From positions 1 to 42,941 of the forward strand of contig JAFDWC010000008.1 in the NCBI GenBank assembly GCA_018268655.1: DNA of 42,941 nucleotides, written 5' to 3'. Positions 9,192 to 17,382 of this stretch are shown here, piece after piece (position 1 is the stretch's first letter; each line of letters opens with the position of its first letter). The DNA is from Actinomycetota bacterium (lineage in GTDB: Bacteria > Actinomycetota > Thermoleophilia > Solirubrobacterales > 70-9). The notes beneath the pieces were generated by a model that ran no database searches, was not told where the DNA came from, and saw only the letters and a program-made list of their open reading frames with translations. The translations under genes and the position numbers were made by a program.

Positions 9192-10186
9192 GTGCAACCG
9201 ATCTTTCGGCGCAGGCGAACGGCGAGCCGGTCGCGGAGGTGAGGCCGCGCTCGCGGGCGCGGATCGAACGCCTCCGCGACTTCGGCATCGCCGGGGTGCT
9301 GCTGATCCTGTTCATCGCCCTGACCCTCAGCAGCGACGTCTTCCTCACCTCGACCAACCTCAAGAACGTGGCCGAACAGGCGGTCGCGGTCGGGCTGCTG
9401 GCGACCGCCGGCTCGCTGGTGATTATCGCCGGCGGCTTCGACCTCTCGGCCGGGGCGATCTTCGCGGTCAGCGCGATCGTCGGCTCCAAGCTCGCCAACA
9501 GCACCGGCGTCGTCGAGGGATACCTGGTCGGGATCCTGATCGGGGCGGCGCTCGGCCTGGTCAACGGGATCATCTGCACGGTCGGCCGCATCAACCACTT
9601 CGTCGGCACCCTCGCCACCTCGATCGTCTTCTTCGGGCTGGCGACCAAGATCAGCGGCGGGGCGCTGATCGTGGTCCCGAACCAGAGCTTCGCCGACCTC
9701 GCCAACACCCAGATCCTCGGCTTCAAAAGCTCGACCCTGATCTTCGTCGCCTTCGCCCTGCTCTGCGGCTTCATCCTCAACTTCACCGTTCTCGGCCGCT
9801 ACATCTTCGCCACCGGCGGCAACCTGACGGCGGCCCGGCTCTCCGGCGTGCCGACCGCGGTCACCCAGGCCTTCACCTACGTCCTCTCCGGCACCGCCGC
9901 CGGGCTGGCGGGGCTGATCGTCGCCAGCCGCACCCTCTCGGTCAACGCCCAGACCGGCAACGGGATCATCTACAACGCCCTCGCGGCGATCCTGATCGGC
10001 GGCAACTCCGTCCTCGGCGGCGAGGGGGCGATCTGGCGCACCGTCTGCGGCGTCCTCATCCTCGCCCTGATCGCCAACGGCTTCAACCTGCTCGGCATCG
10101 ATCCGCTCTACCAGCAGATCGTCACCGGCCTGATCATCCTGCTCGCGGTCGGGCTCGACGCGTGGACGCGTCGCGCCCGGACCTGA
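9188..10186 (+). CDS. CUT2-type ABC importer permease, importer 1
   Basis: This 332-residue membrane protein of the RbsC family has about 9-10 hydrophobic segments. The family signature is ATAGSLVIIAGGFDLSAGAI (about residues 74-93), followed by GRINHFVGTLATS and a late NALAAILIGGNSVLGGEGA coupling-loop region. The GTG start overlaps the ATPase stop (GTGA). It would form the channel with the ATPase upstream and the lipoprotein downstream. The N-terminal 35 residues are polar and charged and probably cytoplasmic. The cargo is not deducible: CUT2 systems carry sugars, but also autoinducer-2, nucleosides, polyols and aromatics. Confidence 0.93.
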   Translation: MSATDLSAQANGEPVAEVRPRSRARIERLRDFGIAGVLLILFIALTLSSDVFLTSTNLKNVAEQAVAVGLLATAGSLVIIAGGFDLSAGAIFAVSAIVGSKLANSTGVVEGYLVGILIGAALGLVNGIICTVGRINHFVGTLATSIVFFGLATKISGGALIVVPNQSFADLANTQILGFKSSTLIFVAFALLCGFILNFTVLGRYIFATGGNLTAARLSGVPTAVTQAFTYVLSGTAAGLAGLIVASRTLSVNAQTGNGIIYNALAAILIGGNSVLGGEGAIWRTVCGVLILALIANGFNLLGIDPLYQQIVTGLIILLAVGLDAWTRRART

Positions 10187-10263
10187 GCGCGGGCCGCCGC
10201 CGTGGCTGCAGAGAACCAGAAGACCTGTCCCCGACTGTCCGCAACCAATCTCAGGAAGGAACC

Positions 10264-11316
10264 ATGAAAAGACTGAAAACCTCCTCCGTGCTGCTGGCGG
10301 CACTCTGCCTGGCCCTGGCGGCCGTGATCGCCGGTTGCGGCTCGAGCGGGTCCAGCACCAGCAGTGGCAGTGGCAGTGGGGGCGAAGGCGGGGAAGGCTC
10401 CGGCGAAGAAGTGAAGGCGGCGCTGCTCCTCAACATCTACACCGACTTCACCCAGGCCGGGCGCGAAGGGGTCGAAGCGGTGATCAAGAAAGCCGGCGGC
10501 AGCGTGACTCCGTCGAACGCCGAATTCGAACCGCAGAAGCAGCTCGCCCAGTGCCAGGACGCGATCACCTCGCAGCGCTACAACGTGATCATCCTCGGTC
10601 CCGCCGACAGTCCGTCCTCGGTGCCGTGCGCGACCCAGGCCGGCGAAGCGGGGCTGCCGGTGATCGCCTTCGAAAACCCGGTCGGGCCGTCGCGGACGAA
10701 GGTCGAGCCGCAGGTGCCGCAGGTCCAGGGCTCGGTCGTGATCGCGCCGATGGTCGACGCCGAAACGACCTTCGAACTGGTCGAAGAAGCCTGCAAGGGC
10801 CTGCCCAAGTGCGTCTGGATCGACGAGATCGGCTCCCGCAGCAGCTCGCTCGACGAGACCAAGATCCAGTACTTCGAAGAACAGCTGAAGTCGAACCCGA
10901 AAATCGAACTGGCCCAGCTGCTGGAAGGCAACTACCTGCCGAGCGAAACCGTGCAGAAGCTGCCGAACGCCCTCGCGGCCAACCCCGGAGTCAACGTCAT
11001 CACCTTCGAGAGCGACACCAACGCGGTCGCCGCGGTGCCGGCGCTGAAGAGTGCCGGGCTCGAAGGCAAGGTGAAGCTGATCGGGGACGGCGGCTCGGTC
11101 GCCGGCGCGGCCGCGATCAAGGCCGGGACGATGTTCGGGTCGGTCGCCTCGTTCCCGCGCTCGATGGGCGAAAAAGCGGCGGAAATGGCGCTGCAGGCGC
11201 TGGCCAAGGAAAAGATCTCGCCGAACGGAATCGACATGTTCTCGCTTGGCGAACCGGTCAAATTGACGAAGGCGAACATCGCCGAATACACGCCGCAGTT
11301 CGGCGCCAAGGAATAG
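10264..11316 (+). CDS. CUT2 solute-binding lipoprotein, importer 1
   Basis: The 350-residue protein has a lipoprotein signal (KR, hydrophobic core, lipobox VIAGC with Cys25) and a Gly/Ser/Glu-rich linker to about residue 50. A Peripla_BP_4-type domain follows, opening with AALLLNIYTDFTQAGREGVE. Internal Cys residues (SQRY...VPCATQ, EEACKGLPKCVW) are in pairs that could be disulphides. It captures the ligand outside the membrane. AGGAAGGA precedes the ATG by a few nt. Glutamate is coded 26 times by GAA and 4 times by GAG (counted by eye), the reverse of its GAG-rich neighbours. Confidence 0.93.
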   Translation: MKRLKTSSVLLAALCLALAAVIAGCGSSGSSTSSGSGSGGEGGEGSGEEVKAALLLNIYTDFTQAGREGVEAVIKKAGGSVTPSNAEFEPQKQLAQCQDAITSQRYNVIILGPADSPSSVPCATQAGEAGLPVIAFENPVGPSRTKVEPQVPQVQGSVVIAPMVDAETTFELVEEACKGLPKCVWIDEIGSRSSSLDETKIQYFEEQLKSNPKIELAQLLEGNYLPSETVQKLPNALAANPGVNVITFESDTNAVAAVPALKSAGLEGKVKLIGDGGSVAGAAAIKAGTMFGSVASFPRSMGEKAAEMALQALAKEKISPNGIDMFSLGEPVKLTKANIAEYTPQFGAKE

Positions 11317-11318
11317 GG

Positions 11319-11963
11319 ATGCGGGTAGCGATCCTCGGCGCCAGCGGGACGATCGGCTCGCAGCTGGTGCGGGAGGCGCTCGACCGCGGTCACTCTGTGA
11401 TCGCGGTCGTGCGCCGGCCCGAGGCCGCTGAGGGGCTGCCGGCGGCGGCCGAGGTCCGCCTCGCCGACGTCGACGACCCCGCGGCCCTGCGCGCCGCCGT
11501 CGCCGGCGCCGAGGCAGTCATCACCGCCCTCGGTGGCGGCGCCAGCGGGCGCCCGCAGCTGGTCGCCGAGGCGGCGCCGGTCCTGCTCGCCGAGCTGGCG
11601 GCGGCCGGCGTGCCGCGGCTGCTGGTGGTCGGCGGGGCGGGCAGCCTCGAAGACGAGCCCGGCAAGCAGCTGGTCGACTCACCCGAGTTCCCCGCCGCCT
11701 GGCGGCCGGGTTCGCTCGCCCAGCGCGACGCCCTCGACGTCTACCGCGCCTACCAGGGCCCGCTCGAGTGGACCTATCTCAGCCCCGCCGACGTGATCGA
11801 GCCGGGCGAGCGGACGGGCAGCTACGAGCTCGGCGAAGACCGCCCCGTCCGCGACGCCGCTGGCAACAGCCGGATCTCGGTCGCGGACTACGCGGTGGCG
11901 ATGATCGACGAGCTCGAGCAGCCCCGCTTCTCCGGCACCCGCTTCACGGTGGGCTACGCATGA
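11319..11963 (+). CDS. NAD(P)-binding atypical SDR (NmrA/YwnB-like)
   Basis: This 214-residue Rossmann protein has GASGTIG (residues 7-13), basic residues after the second strand (VVRRPE, suggesting NADP) and ITALGGG. The later LLVVGGAGSL and WTYLSPADVIEPGERTG blocks are typical of the YwnB/YhfK-like atypical SDR group. It begins 2 nt after the lipoprotein stop and its own stop overlaps the amine-oxidase-like ATG (ATGA), so all are one transcript. The catalytic Tyr-x3-Lys is not evident. It could reduce an imine or ketone intermediate or merely bind a nucleotide. Confidence 0.85.
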   Translation: MRVAILGASGTIGSQLVREALDRGHSVIAVVRRPEAAEGLPAAAEVRLADVDDPAALRAAVAGAEAVITALGGGASGRPQLVAEAAPVLLAELAAAGVPRLLVVGGAGSLEDEPGKQLVDSPEFPAAWRPGSLAQRDALDVYRAYQGPLEWTYLSPADVIEPGERTGSYELGEDRPVRDAAGNSRISVADYAVAMIDELEQPRFSGTRFTVGYA

Positions 11964-13369
11964 CCGTGCGGGCGGAGGAAGTCTCGCACTGGTTCGGACA
12001 ACTCTTCGGCGACGGGGTGGAGGTGCCGCGGCGGCCGTCGCTCGGCGCCGACCGCGAGGCCGACGTCTGCATCGTCGGCGCCGGCTATACCGGGCTCTGG
12101 ACCGCCTACTACCTGCGCCAGCTTGCGCCCGAGCTCGAGGTCGTCCTGCTCGAGGCCGAGGTTGCGGGGTTCGGCGCCTCCGGGCGCAACGGCGGCGCCG
12201 TGATCGCCCAGATGAACGGCTCGCGCGAGTACTGGCGGGGCCGTGGCGGCGCCGACGGCGCCCTCGCCCTGGAGCGGGCGCTGCAGGCGACCGTCGATGA
12301 GATCGGCGCGGTGACCGCGAGCGAGGGGATCGAGTGCGACTTCGCCAAGAACGGGGTCACGATCTGCGCCCGCACCGAGCTCGAGCTGCAGCGGCTGCGC
12401 GAGTCGGTCGCCGCCGACCACCGCGCCGGATTCGGCGACGCCGACGCCCGCATCCTCGACCGGGAGGAGACGCTCGAGCGGATCGCCGTCGCCGGCGCCC
12501 TCGGCGCCCGCTTCAGCCCCCACTGCGCGAGCATGCATCCCGGCAAGCTGGTCCGCGGGCTGGCCGAGGCGGTCGAGCGGGCCGGAGCGACGATCTACGA
12601 GGGGACCAGGGTGACCGCGGTCGAGCCGCACCTGGCGCGGACGCTCCGTGGCAACGTCAGCGCTCGTTACGTCGTCCGCGCGACCGAGGCCTACAGCGAG
12701 GGGGTCGACGGCTACGGTCGCCAGCTCGTCCCCGTCCACACCTCGATGCTGGCCACCGCTCCGATCGAGGCGGCGCTCTGGGAGCAGCTGCGCTGGGGCG
12801 GGCGCGAAGCGCTCCTCGCCGAGCACCCGTTCCTCCATCTCCAGCACACCGCCGACGGCCGGATCACGATCGGCGGCGACGACAACCGCGTCCCCTACCA
12901 CTGGGGCTCGCGGGTGAAGGCGCTCGGGGCGGCGCCGGAGCGGGTCGCGGCGATGTACCACGGCGAGCTGCTGCGACTGTTCCCGGCGCTGCGCGAGGTG
13001 CCGATCGAACACACCTGGCAGGGCGTCTTCGGCGCCCCCCGCAACTGGGCCCCGAGCGTCGGCGTCGAGCGCGGCAGCGGCCTCGCCTGGGCCGGCGGCT
13101 ACGTCGGCGAGGGCGTCGCCCCCTCGAACCTCGCGGCGCGGGCCCTCTGCGACCTCCTGCTCGAACGCGAGACCGAGCCGGCGCGGCTGCCGCTGGTCGT
13201 GACGGCGCCCGGCCGGCGCTGGGAGCCGGAGCCGCTGCGAATGGTCGGCGCCGGCGCCGTCTGGTCGATGCGCTCGCTTGGCGAGCGCTTGGAGCGCCGC
13301 AACGACCGCGCCTCGCGCACCCTCGAGCTCGGCAACAGGCTGGCCGGCTACGGCGGCCACCTCGGCTAG
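11960..13369 (+). CDS. FAD-dependent amine oxidoreductase (DAO family, PuuB-like)
   Basis: The 469-residue protein has the DAO-fold dinucleotide motif VGAGYTGLWTAYYL (about 39-52), ASGRNGGAV (73-81), HPGKLVRGLAEAVE, and the C-terminal WAGGYVGEGVAPSNLAAR that closes around FAD. This arrangement is seen in gamma-glutamylputrescine oxidase (PuuB/OrdL) and related secondary-amine oxidases. They give an imine that hydrolyses to an aldehyde and amine. It is coupled to the preceding gene. With RidA and an acetylpolyamine-amidohydrolase-like gene in the region, an amine-bearing substrate is a reasonable inference. The last 60 residues are Arg-rich and less family-like. Confidence 0.88.
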   Translation: MTVRAEEVSHWFGQLFGDGVEVPRRPSLGADREADVCIVGAGYTGLWTAYYLRQLAPELEVVLLEAEVAGFGASGRNGGAVIAQMNGSREYWRGRGGADGALALERALQATVDEIGAVTASEGIECDFAKNGVTICARTELELQRLRESVAADHRAGFGDADARILDREETLERIAVAGALGARFSPHCASMHPGKLVRGLAEAVERAGATIYEGTRVTAVEPHLARTLRGNVSARYVVRATEAYSEGVDGYGRQLVPVHTSMLATAPIEAALWEQLRWGGREALLAEHPFLHLQHTADGRITIGGDDNRVPYHWGSRVKALGAAPERVAAMYHGELLRLFPALREVPIEHTWQGVFGAPRNWAPSVGVERGSGLAWAGGYVGEGVAPSNLAARALCDLLLERETEPARLPLVVTAPGRRWEPEPLRMVGAGAVWSMRSLGERLERRNDRASRTLELGNRLAGYGGHLG

Positions 13370-13611
13370 ATGGTTGATTCCACGACCGGGCCCACCTGGA
13401 TGACGCACCCGGCAGGCGCTTGGGACGGCGATCCACTCGCCGGATCTGGCACCCAGCTTATGCTTCGGGACACTAGGCGCGGGGGTCCCGCCTCGGGTCG
13501 CCCGCCGGTCGATATGATCAAATTTGGGTACGCTGGGAGGCGCGCTGGAGAGAACGCGTGCGCTGGGAGAAAAATCAGCCGCAATAGCCGCTTCGCGGCG
13601 GCGATGATCGC
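13370..13611. other. Intergenic region before LuxR gene
   Basis: There are 242 bp without a convincing gene. Three short direct repeats of CGCTGG(G)AG lie at about 13531, 13543 and 13561, upstream of the LuxR start, and could be regulator sites. The stretch TATGATCAAATTTGG (about 13513-13527) is locally AT-rich and may contain a promoter. No strong hairpin was seen. Confidence 0.35.
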
Positions 13612-14700
13612 ATGCGCAAGCCACCACGAAACAGCTCCCGGGCCGCGGCGGCGACCCCACCAGAGGCACTCGACCTCGCGGCGTTGATCGACGTCGCCGA
13701 CGGGCTGCTGCGGACCGACAGCCTGACCGAGCTCGAGCGCCGCTACCACGCCGAGGTCGCCCGCTTCGTCACCGTCCCGATCCGCGGCCTCTACCTGTTC
13801 GAGGACGAAACGACCGGGGCCGACGGGCGGATCTCCTGCGTCAACCTCAGCGACGCCTTCATCAGCCGCTACGAGCACCACGGGCGCAGCATCGACCCCC
13901 TGCTCGCGCACGCGATCGAGCACCAGGCGCCGGCCACGAGCATGGGCCTCTATTCGCTCGACGAGTGGGTCGAGACCGACTGCTACCGGGCGGTCTCGCG
14001 GCTGCACCACCTCGTCCACGTGCTGGAGACGCCGATCATCATCGACGGCACCGTCGTCGGCACCCTCAACTTCGCCAGCGACGACGACGGCCGCCCGATC
14101 ACCCCGGAGGAGGTGGCGACCTCGGTCCACTTCGCCCGCGCGGTCGGCATCGCGATCCGCCTCCACCGTGAGCGCGAGCCGCAGCGACGCCACGCCGACC
14201 ACCTGCGCGCCGCCCTCGACGCGGCGCCGGTCGCGGTCGCGCTGATGGACCCGGCCCTGCCCGAGCCGGTCCTCAACCGCGCCGCCGACGAACTGCTGGC
14301 CCGGCTCGCCGACGGAGAGAACGTCCTCTACCGCGCCGCCGCCCGGCCCGACGACACCGCCCCGGAGTTCTCGCGGGCGGTTCCGGTCAGCCTCAGCGAC
14401 GGGCGCTCGGCGGTGGTCCGATCGCGCACCCGCCCGAGCGGGCCCGGCTCCGGCGCCGTCGTCAGCGTGCTCGAGCTCGACCACGAGACCCCGACCCTGC
14501 GCGGGCCGTTCCGCTCGGCGCTGAGCCCGCGCGAGTGCGAAGTCGCCGAGCTTGTCGCCGTCGGCCTCACCGATCGCGAGATCGCCGAGCGACTGATCCT
14601 CAGCCCGCACACGGTCCGCCACCACGTCAAGCGCGTGTACCAGAAGCTCGACGTGCGCTCGCGCGTCGAGCTCGCGCGGCTGGCGCATCCCTCAAGTTAG
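13612..14700 (+). CDS. GAF-like sensor with LuxR-type DNA-binding domain
   Basis: This 362-residue regulator has residues about 25-185 resembling a GAF sensor (FVTVPIRGLYLFEDE, then ETPIIIDGTVVGTLNFASDD) and a poorly defined middle segment. Residues about 305-358 form a textbook LuxR/GerE helix-turn-helix (LSPRECEVAELVAVGLTDRE and IAERLILSPHTVRHHVKRVY). It sits between the two importer operons, directly upstream of the flavin reductase/StyA-like genes, and is a good candidate for their activator. The spacer to 14772 carries a small CCGAAA/TTTCGG hairpin (14707-14727). The ligand is unknown. Confidence 0.9.
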   Translation: MRKPPRNSSRAAAATPPEALDLAALIDVADGLLRTDSLTELERRYHAEVARFVTVPIRGLYLFEDETTGADGRISCVNLSDAFISRYEHHGRSIDPLLAHAIEHQAPATSMGLYSLDEWVETDCYRAVSRLHHLVHVLETPIIIDGTVVGTLNFASDDDGRPITPEEVATSVHFARAVGIAIRLHREREPQRRHADHLRAALDAAPVAVALMDPALPEPVLNRAADELLARLADGENVLYRAAARPDDTAPEFSRAVPVSLSDGRSAVVRSRTRPSGPGSGAVVSVLELDHETPTLRGPFRSALSPRECEVAELVAVGLTDREIAERLILSPHTVRHHVKRVYQKLDVRSRVELARLAHPSS

Positions 14701-14771
14701 GGACCCCCGAAAGTCACCGCGTTTCGGCCTTTTGCGGCGGCCGGGGCGCGTCTACCGTCGTCGCCATCGTG

Positions 14772-15293
14772 ATGACCGACGTCAAACCGGCAGCGACCGC
14801 GGGCGACGACCGCGCCTTCCGCGAGGCGATGCGCACCCTCGCCGGCGGCGTGGTCATCCTCACCACCTGGATCGAAGAGCGGCCCTGGGGGATGACGATC
14901 AGCGCCTGCTGCTCGGTCTCGGCCGAGCCGCCGCGGGTGCTCGTCTCGGTCGGCCATCTCACCTGCGTCCACGCCGCGATCAAGGCCGGCAACCGGTTCG
15001 GGGTCAACGTCCTCGGCTCCGACCAGAAGCACATCGCCGAGTTCGGCGCCACCCCTGGCCAGGCGAAGTTCCTCGACACCTACCTCGGTGAGAGCTGCCT
15101 CACCGAGGACACCGCCACCCCGCGGGTCGGCGACGCCCTCGCCCACCTCGACTGCGTCGTCGCCGACCAGCTCGAGGTGAGCGACCACACGCTTCTGGTC
15201 GGCGACGTCGAGCGGGTCACGGTCGCCGGCGACGACCGCGAGCCACTGCTCTACTTCGACCGTTCCTACCGCCGGGTCGGGGGCAACCTGTGA
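14772..15293 (+). CDS. Flavin reductase (StyB/HpaC-like)
   Basis: The 173-residue protein has the normal size of NAD(P)H:flavin oxidoreductases of two-component monooxygenases. Motifs are FREAMRTLAGGVVILTT, WGMTISACCSVSAEPPRVLV, NRFGVNVL and AHLDCVVADQLEVSDHTLLV, ending with LLYFDRSYRRVG. It would supply reduced FAD to the StyA-like oxygenase whose GTG overlaps its stop. I chose ATG 14772; a GTG directly before it (14769) is equally possible, and no clear ribosome-binding site is visible. It could also serve the LLM enzyme. Confidence 0.93.
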   Translation: MTDVKPAATAGDDRAFREAMRTLAGGVVILTTWIEERPWGMTISACCSVSAEPPRVLVSVGHLTCVHAAIKAGNRFGVNVLGSDQKHIAEFGATPGQAKFLDTYLGESCLTEDTATPRVGDALAHLDCVVADQLEVSDHTLLVGDVERVTVAGDDREPLLYFDRSYRRVGGNL

Positions 15294-16570
15294 GCGCGCG
15301 GCGGGCCACCGTCGTTGGCGCCGGGCAGGGGGGCCTCCACCTCGCCCACGGCCTGCTCGGCCAGGGCTGGGAGGTGACCCTGATCTCCGACAAGACCCCG
15401 GCCGAGTACCTGCAGATGCGGGCGCTCTCGAGCCACACCCTGCAGGAGCGCTCGGTCGAGCTCGAGCGGCGGGCGGGGATCGACGTCTACGACGACCTCT
15501 ACGACAACCGCTCGCTCGGCGTCGACTTCTCGACCACCGAAGACGGCAGCAGCGTGGCGCTGCGCTTCCAGGGCGACTGGGAGGCCCCGGCGACGGCGAT
15601 CGACACGCGGATGAAGTACGCCCTCCTGATCGAAGCCTTCGAGCGCCGCGGCGGCAAGGTCCTCTACCAGACCGCCAGCGTCGAGGACCTCGAGGAGCTG
15701 ACCGAGCGCGGCGAGAGCGTCTTCCTCGCCACCGGCAAAGGCGGGCTCGGCAAGGGCTTCACCCTGGACGAGGAGCGCACCGTCTACGACCGCCCCCAGC
15801 GCGACCTGATGCTGCTCCTGCTCAAGGGGCTGCAGCCGCCGCGGCCTGAACAGCAGCAGCGGATCACCTTCTGCTTCAACCCGGAAGCGGGCGAGATCTT
15901 CTGGGCTCCGAACCTGCACAAGAGCGGCGAGCCGGTCCACGTGCTGCTGGTAGAGGCCCGGCCGGAAGGGCCGATGGACCGCCTCGGCGAGGTCAGCGAC
16001 GGCGCCTCGGCGCTGGCGATGACGAAAGAGCTGATGGGCGAGTTCGCGGCCTGGGAGCTCGACTCCGTCCGCAACATCAGCCTCGCCGACGAGGACTCCT
16101 GGCTGCGCGGGGCGTTCACGCCGCTGGTCCGCCGGCCGGTCGCCCGGCTCGACTCCGGCCGCCCCGTCTTCGGCCTCGGCGACGTCCTCATCGTCGTCGA
16201 CCCCTGCGCCGGCCAGGGCGGCAACTGCACGGCATGGGGGGTCGACCACCTGCTGCGCGGGCTCGAGCAGCTCGACGGCGTCCCCGACGCGGAGTGGTAC
16301 GAGCAGCAGTTCGACGCCTTCTGGGACGAGGAGGGCCGCTACTTCGTCGAGTTCTCGAACATGCTGATCGAGCCGCCGAACGAGGTCGCCCAGGCGATCT
16401 TCGGCGCCGCTCAGGAATCGCGCCCGGTCGGCGACCGGCTGACCTCGACCTTCGCCCACCCGAAGGTGCTGATGAACTACCTCAACGCGCCCGACGGCGC
16501 CGAGCGTTTCGTGCGGGAGGCCGAGGCGGGGGTGCGGGCCGAGATCCCCGCGCCGGGGCCGGTTGCCTGA
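15290..16570 (+). CDS. Styrene/indole monooxygenase StyA-like oxygenase
   Basis: The 426-residue group E flavoprotein has the FAD motif VVGAGQGGLHLAHGLL near the N-terminus and the StyA-like MRALSSHTLQERSVELE region. Family signatures TGKGGLGKGF, YDRPQRDLMLLLLKG and GLGDVLIVVDPCAGQGGNC are present. StyA epoxidises vinyl-aromatics or oxidises indole with reduced FAD delivered by StyB, and here a StyB-like reductase is translationally coupled upstream. No styrene-oxide isomerase or phenylacetaldehyde dehydrogenase is present, so the native substrate probably differs. An SDR starts within the stop codon region (TGATG), suggesting the next oxidation or reduction step. Confidence 0.92.
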   Translation: MSARRATVVGAGQGGLHLAHGLLGQGWEVTLISDKTPAEYLQMRALSSHTLQERSVELERRAGIDVYDDLYDNRSLGVDFSTTEDGSSVALRFQGDWEAPATAIDTRMKYALLIEAFERRGGKVLYQTASVEDLEELTERGESVFLATGKGGLGKGFTLDEERTVYDRPQRDLMLLLLKGLQPPRPEQQQRITFCFNPEAGEIFWAPNLHKSGEPVHVLLVEARPEGPMDRLGEVSDGASALAMTKELMGEFAAWELDSVRNISLADEDSWLRGAFTPLVRRPVARLDSGRPVFGLGDVLIVVDPCAGQGGNCTAWGVDHLLRGLEQLDGVPDAEWYEQQFDAFWDEEGRYFVEFSNMLIEPPNEVAQAIFGAAQESRPVGDRLTSTFAHPKVLMNYLNAPDGAERFVREAEAGVRAEIPAPGPVA

Positions 16571-17358
16571 TGGCCCCCGGCGCGGGCCGGCTCGAGGGCA
16601 GGGTCGCGATCATCACCGGTGCCGCCGGCGGCATCGGCAGGGGCACCGCCCGCGCCTTCGCTGCTGAGGGTGCTCGCCTCGTCCTCTGCGACCTCGCCGA
16701 GGAGCCGCTGCGGGAGCTCGCCGGGGAGCTCGACGCCGAGTGCCGGCTGGTGGTCGGCGACGTCGCCGAGGAGGAGACGGCGCGGGCGATGGTGGCGGCC
16801 GCGCAGAAGGGCTTCGGCCGCCTCGACGCCCTCGTCAGCAACGTCGGCCTGATGTTCTTCAAAGACATCGACGAGGTCACCGTCGAGGAGTTCGACCGGG
16901 TGATGGCGGTGAACGTGCGGGGGATGTTCCTCGCCTGCAAGCACGCGATCCCGCCGATGGTCGCTCAGGGCAGCGGCGCCGTCGTCCTCGTCTCCTCGGG
17001 TTCGGCGTTCATCGGCCAGGAGTTCGACGGTGTCTCGACCTTCGTCTACAACACCTCGAAGGCGGCCGTGCGCCAGCTCGCGACCTCGCTCGGCACCCGC
17101 TACGCCCACGAGGGCGTGCGGGTCAACGCGATCGCCCCGGGGGTGACCCGGACCGGCCAGCTCGGCGCCTTCCGCCCCGACCTCGAGCCAGAGCAGGAAG
17201 AGGAGATGTTCGCCGCGGCCGCGCAGCAGCTGGCGCCGATCGGCCGCTACGCCGAGCCGGAGGAGATCGGGCGGGCGATCGCCTTTCTCGCCTCCGACGA
17301 CGCCTCCTACGTGGTCGCCTCGACCCTGGTCGCGGACGGAGGGGTGCTCGCTCGCTGA
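16570..17358 (+). CDS. SDR family oxidoreductase
   Basis: This classical 262-residue short-chain dehydrogenase has TGAAGGIG (16-23), a cofactor Asp after strand 2 (LVLCDLAEE, favouring NAD), SNVG (90-93) and a serine cluster VSSGS (141-145). The catalytic YNTSK is at 160-164, and APGVTRTGQ and SDDASYVVASTLVADGG follow. The loop between Ser and Tyr is a few residues longer than usual. It follows the StyA-like gene with a one-base overlap and precedes importer 2, so it likely acts on the alcohol or ketone formed by the monooxygenase. Confidence 0.94.
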   Translation: MAPGAGRLEGRVAIITGAAGGIGRGTARAFAAEGARLVLCDLAEEPLRELAGELDAECRLVVGDVAEEETARAMVAAAQKGFGRLDALVSNVGLMFFKDIDEVTVEEFDRVMAVNVRGMFLACKHAIPPMVAQGSGAVVLVSSGSAFIGQEFDGVSTFVYNTSKAAVRQLATSLGTRYAHEGVRVNAIAPGVTRTGQLGAFRPDLEPEQEEEMFAAAAQQLAPIGRYAEPEEIGRAIAFLASDDASYVVASTLVADGGVLAR

Positions 17359-17382
17359 CGGTCTGGGTGAGGAGGAGAGGTG

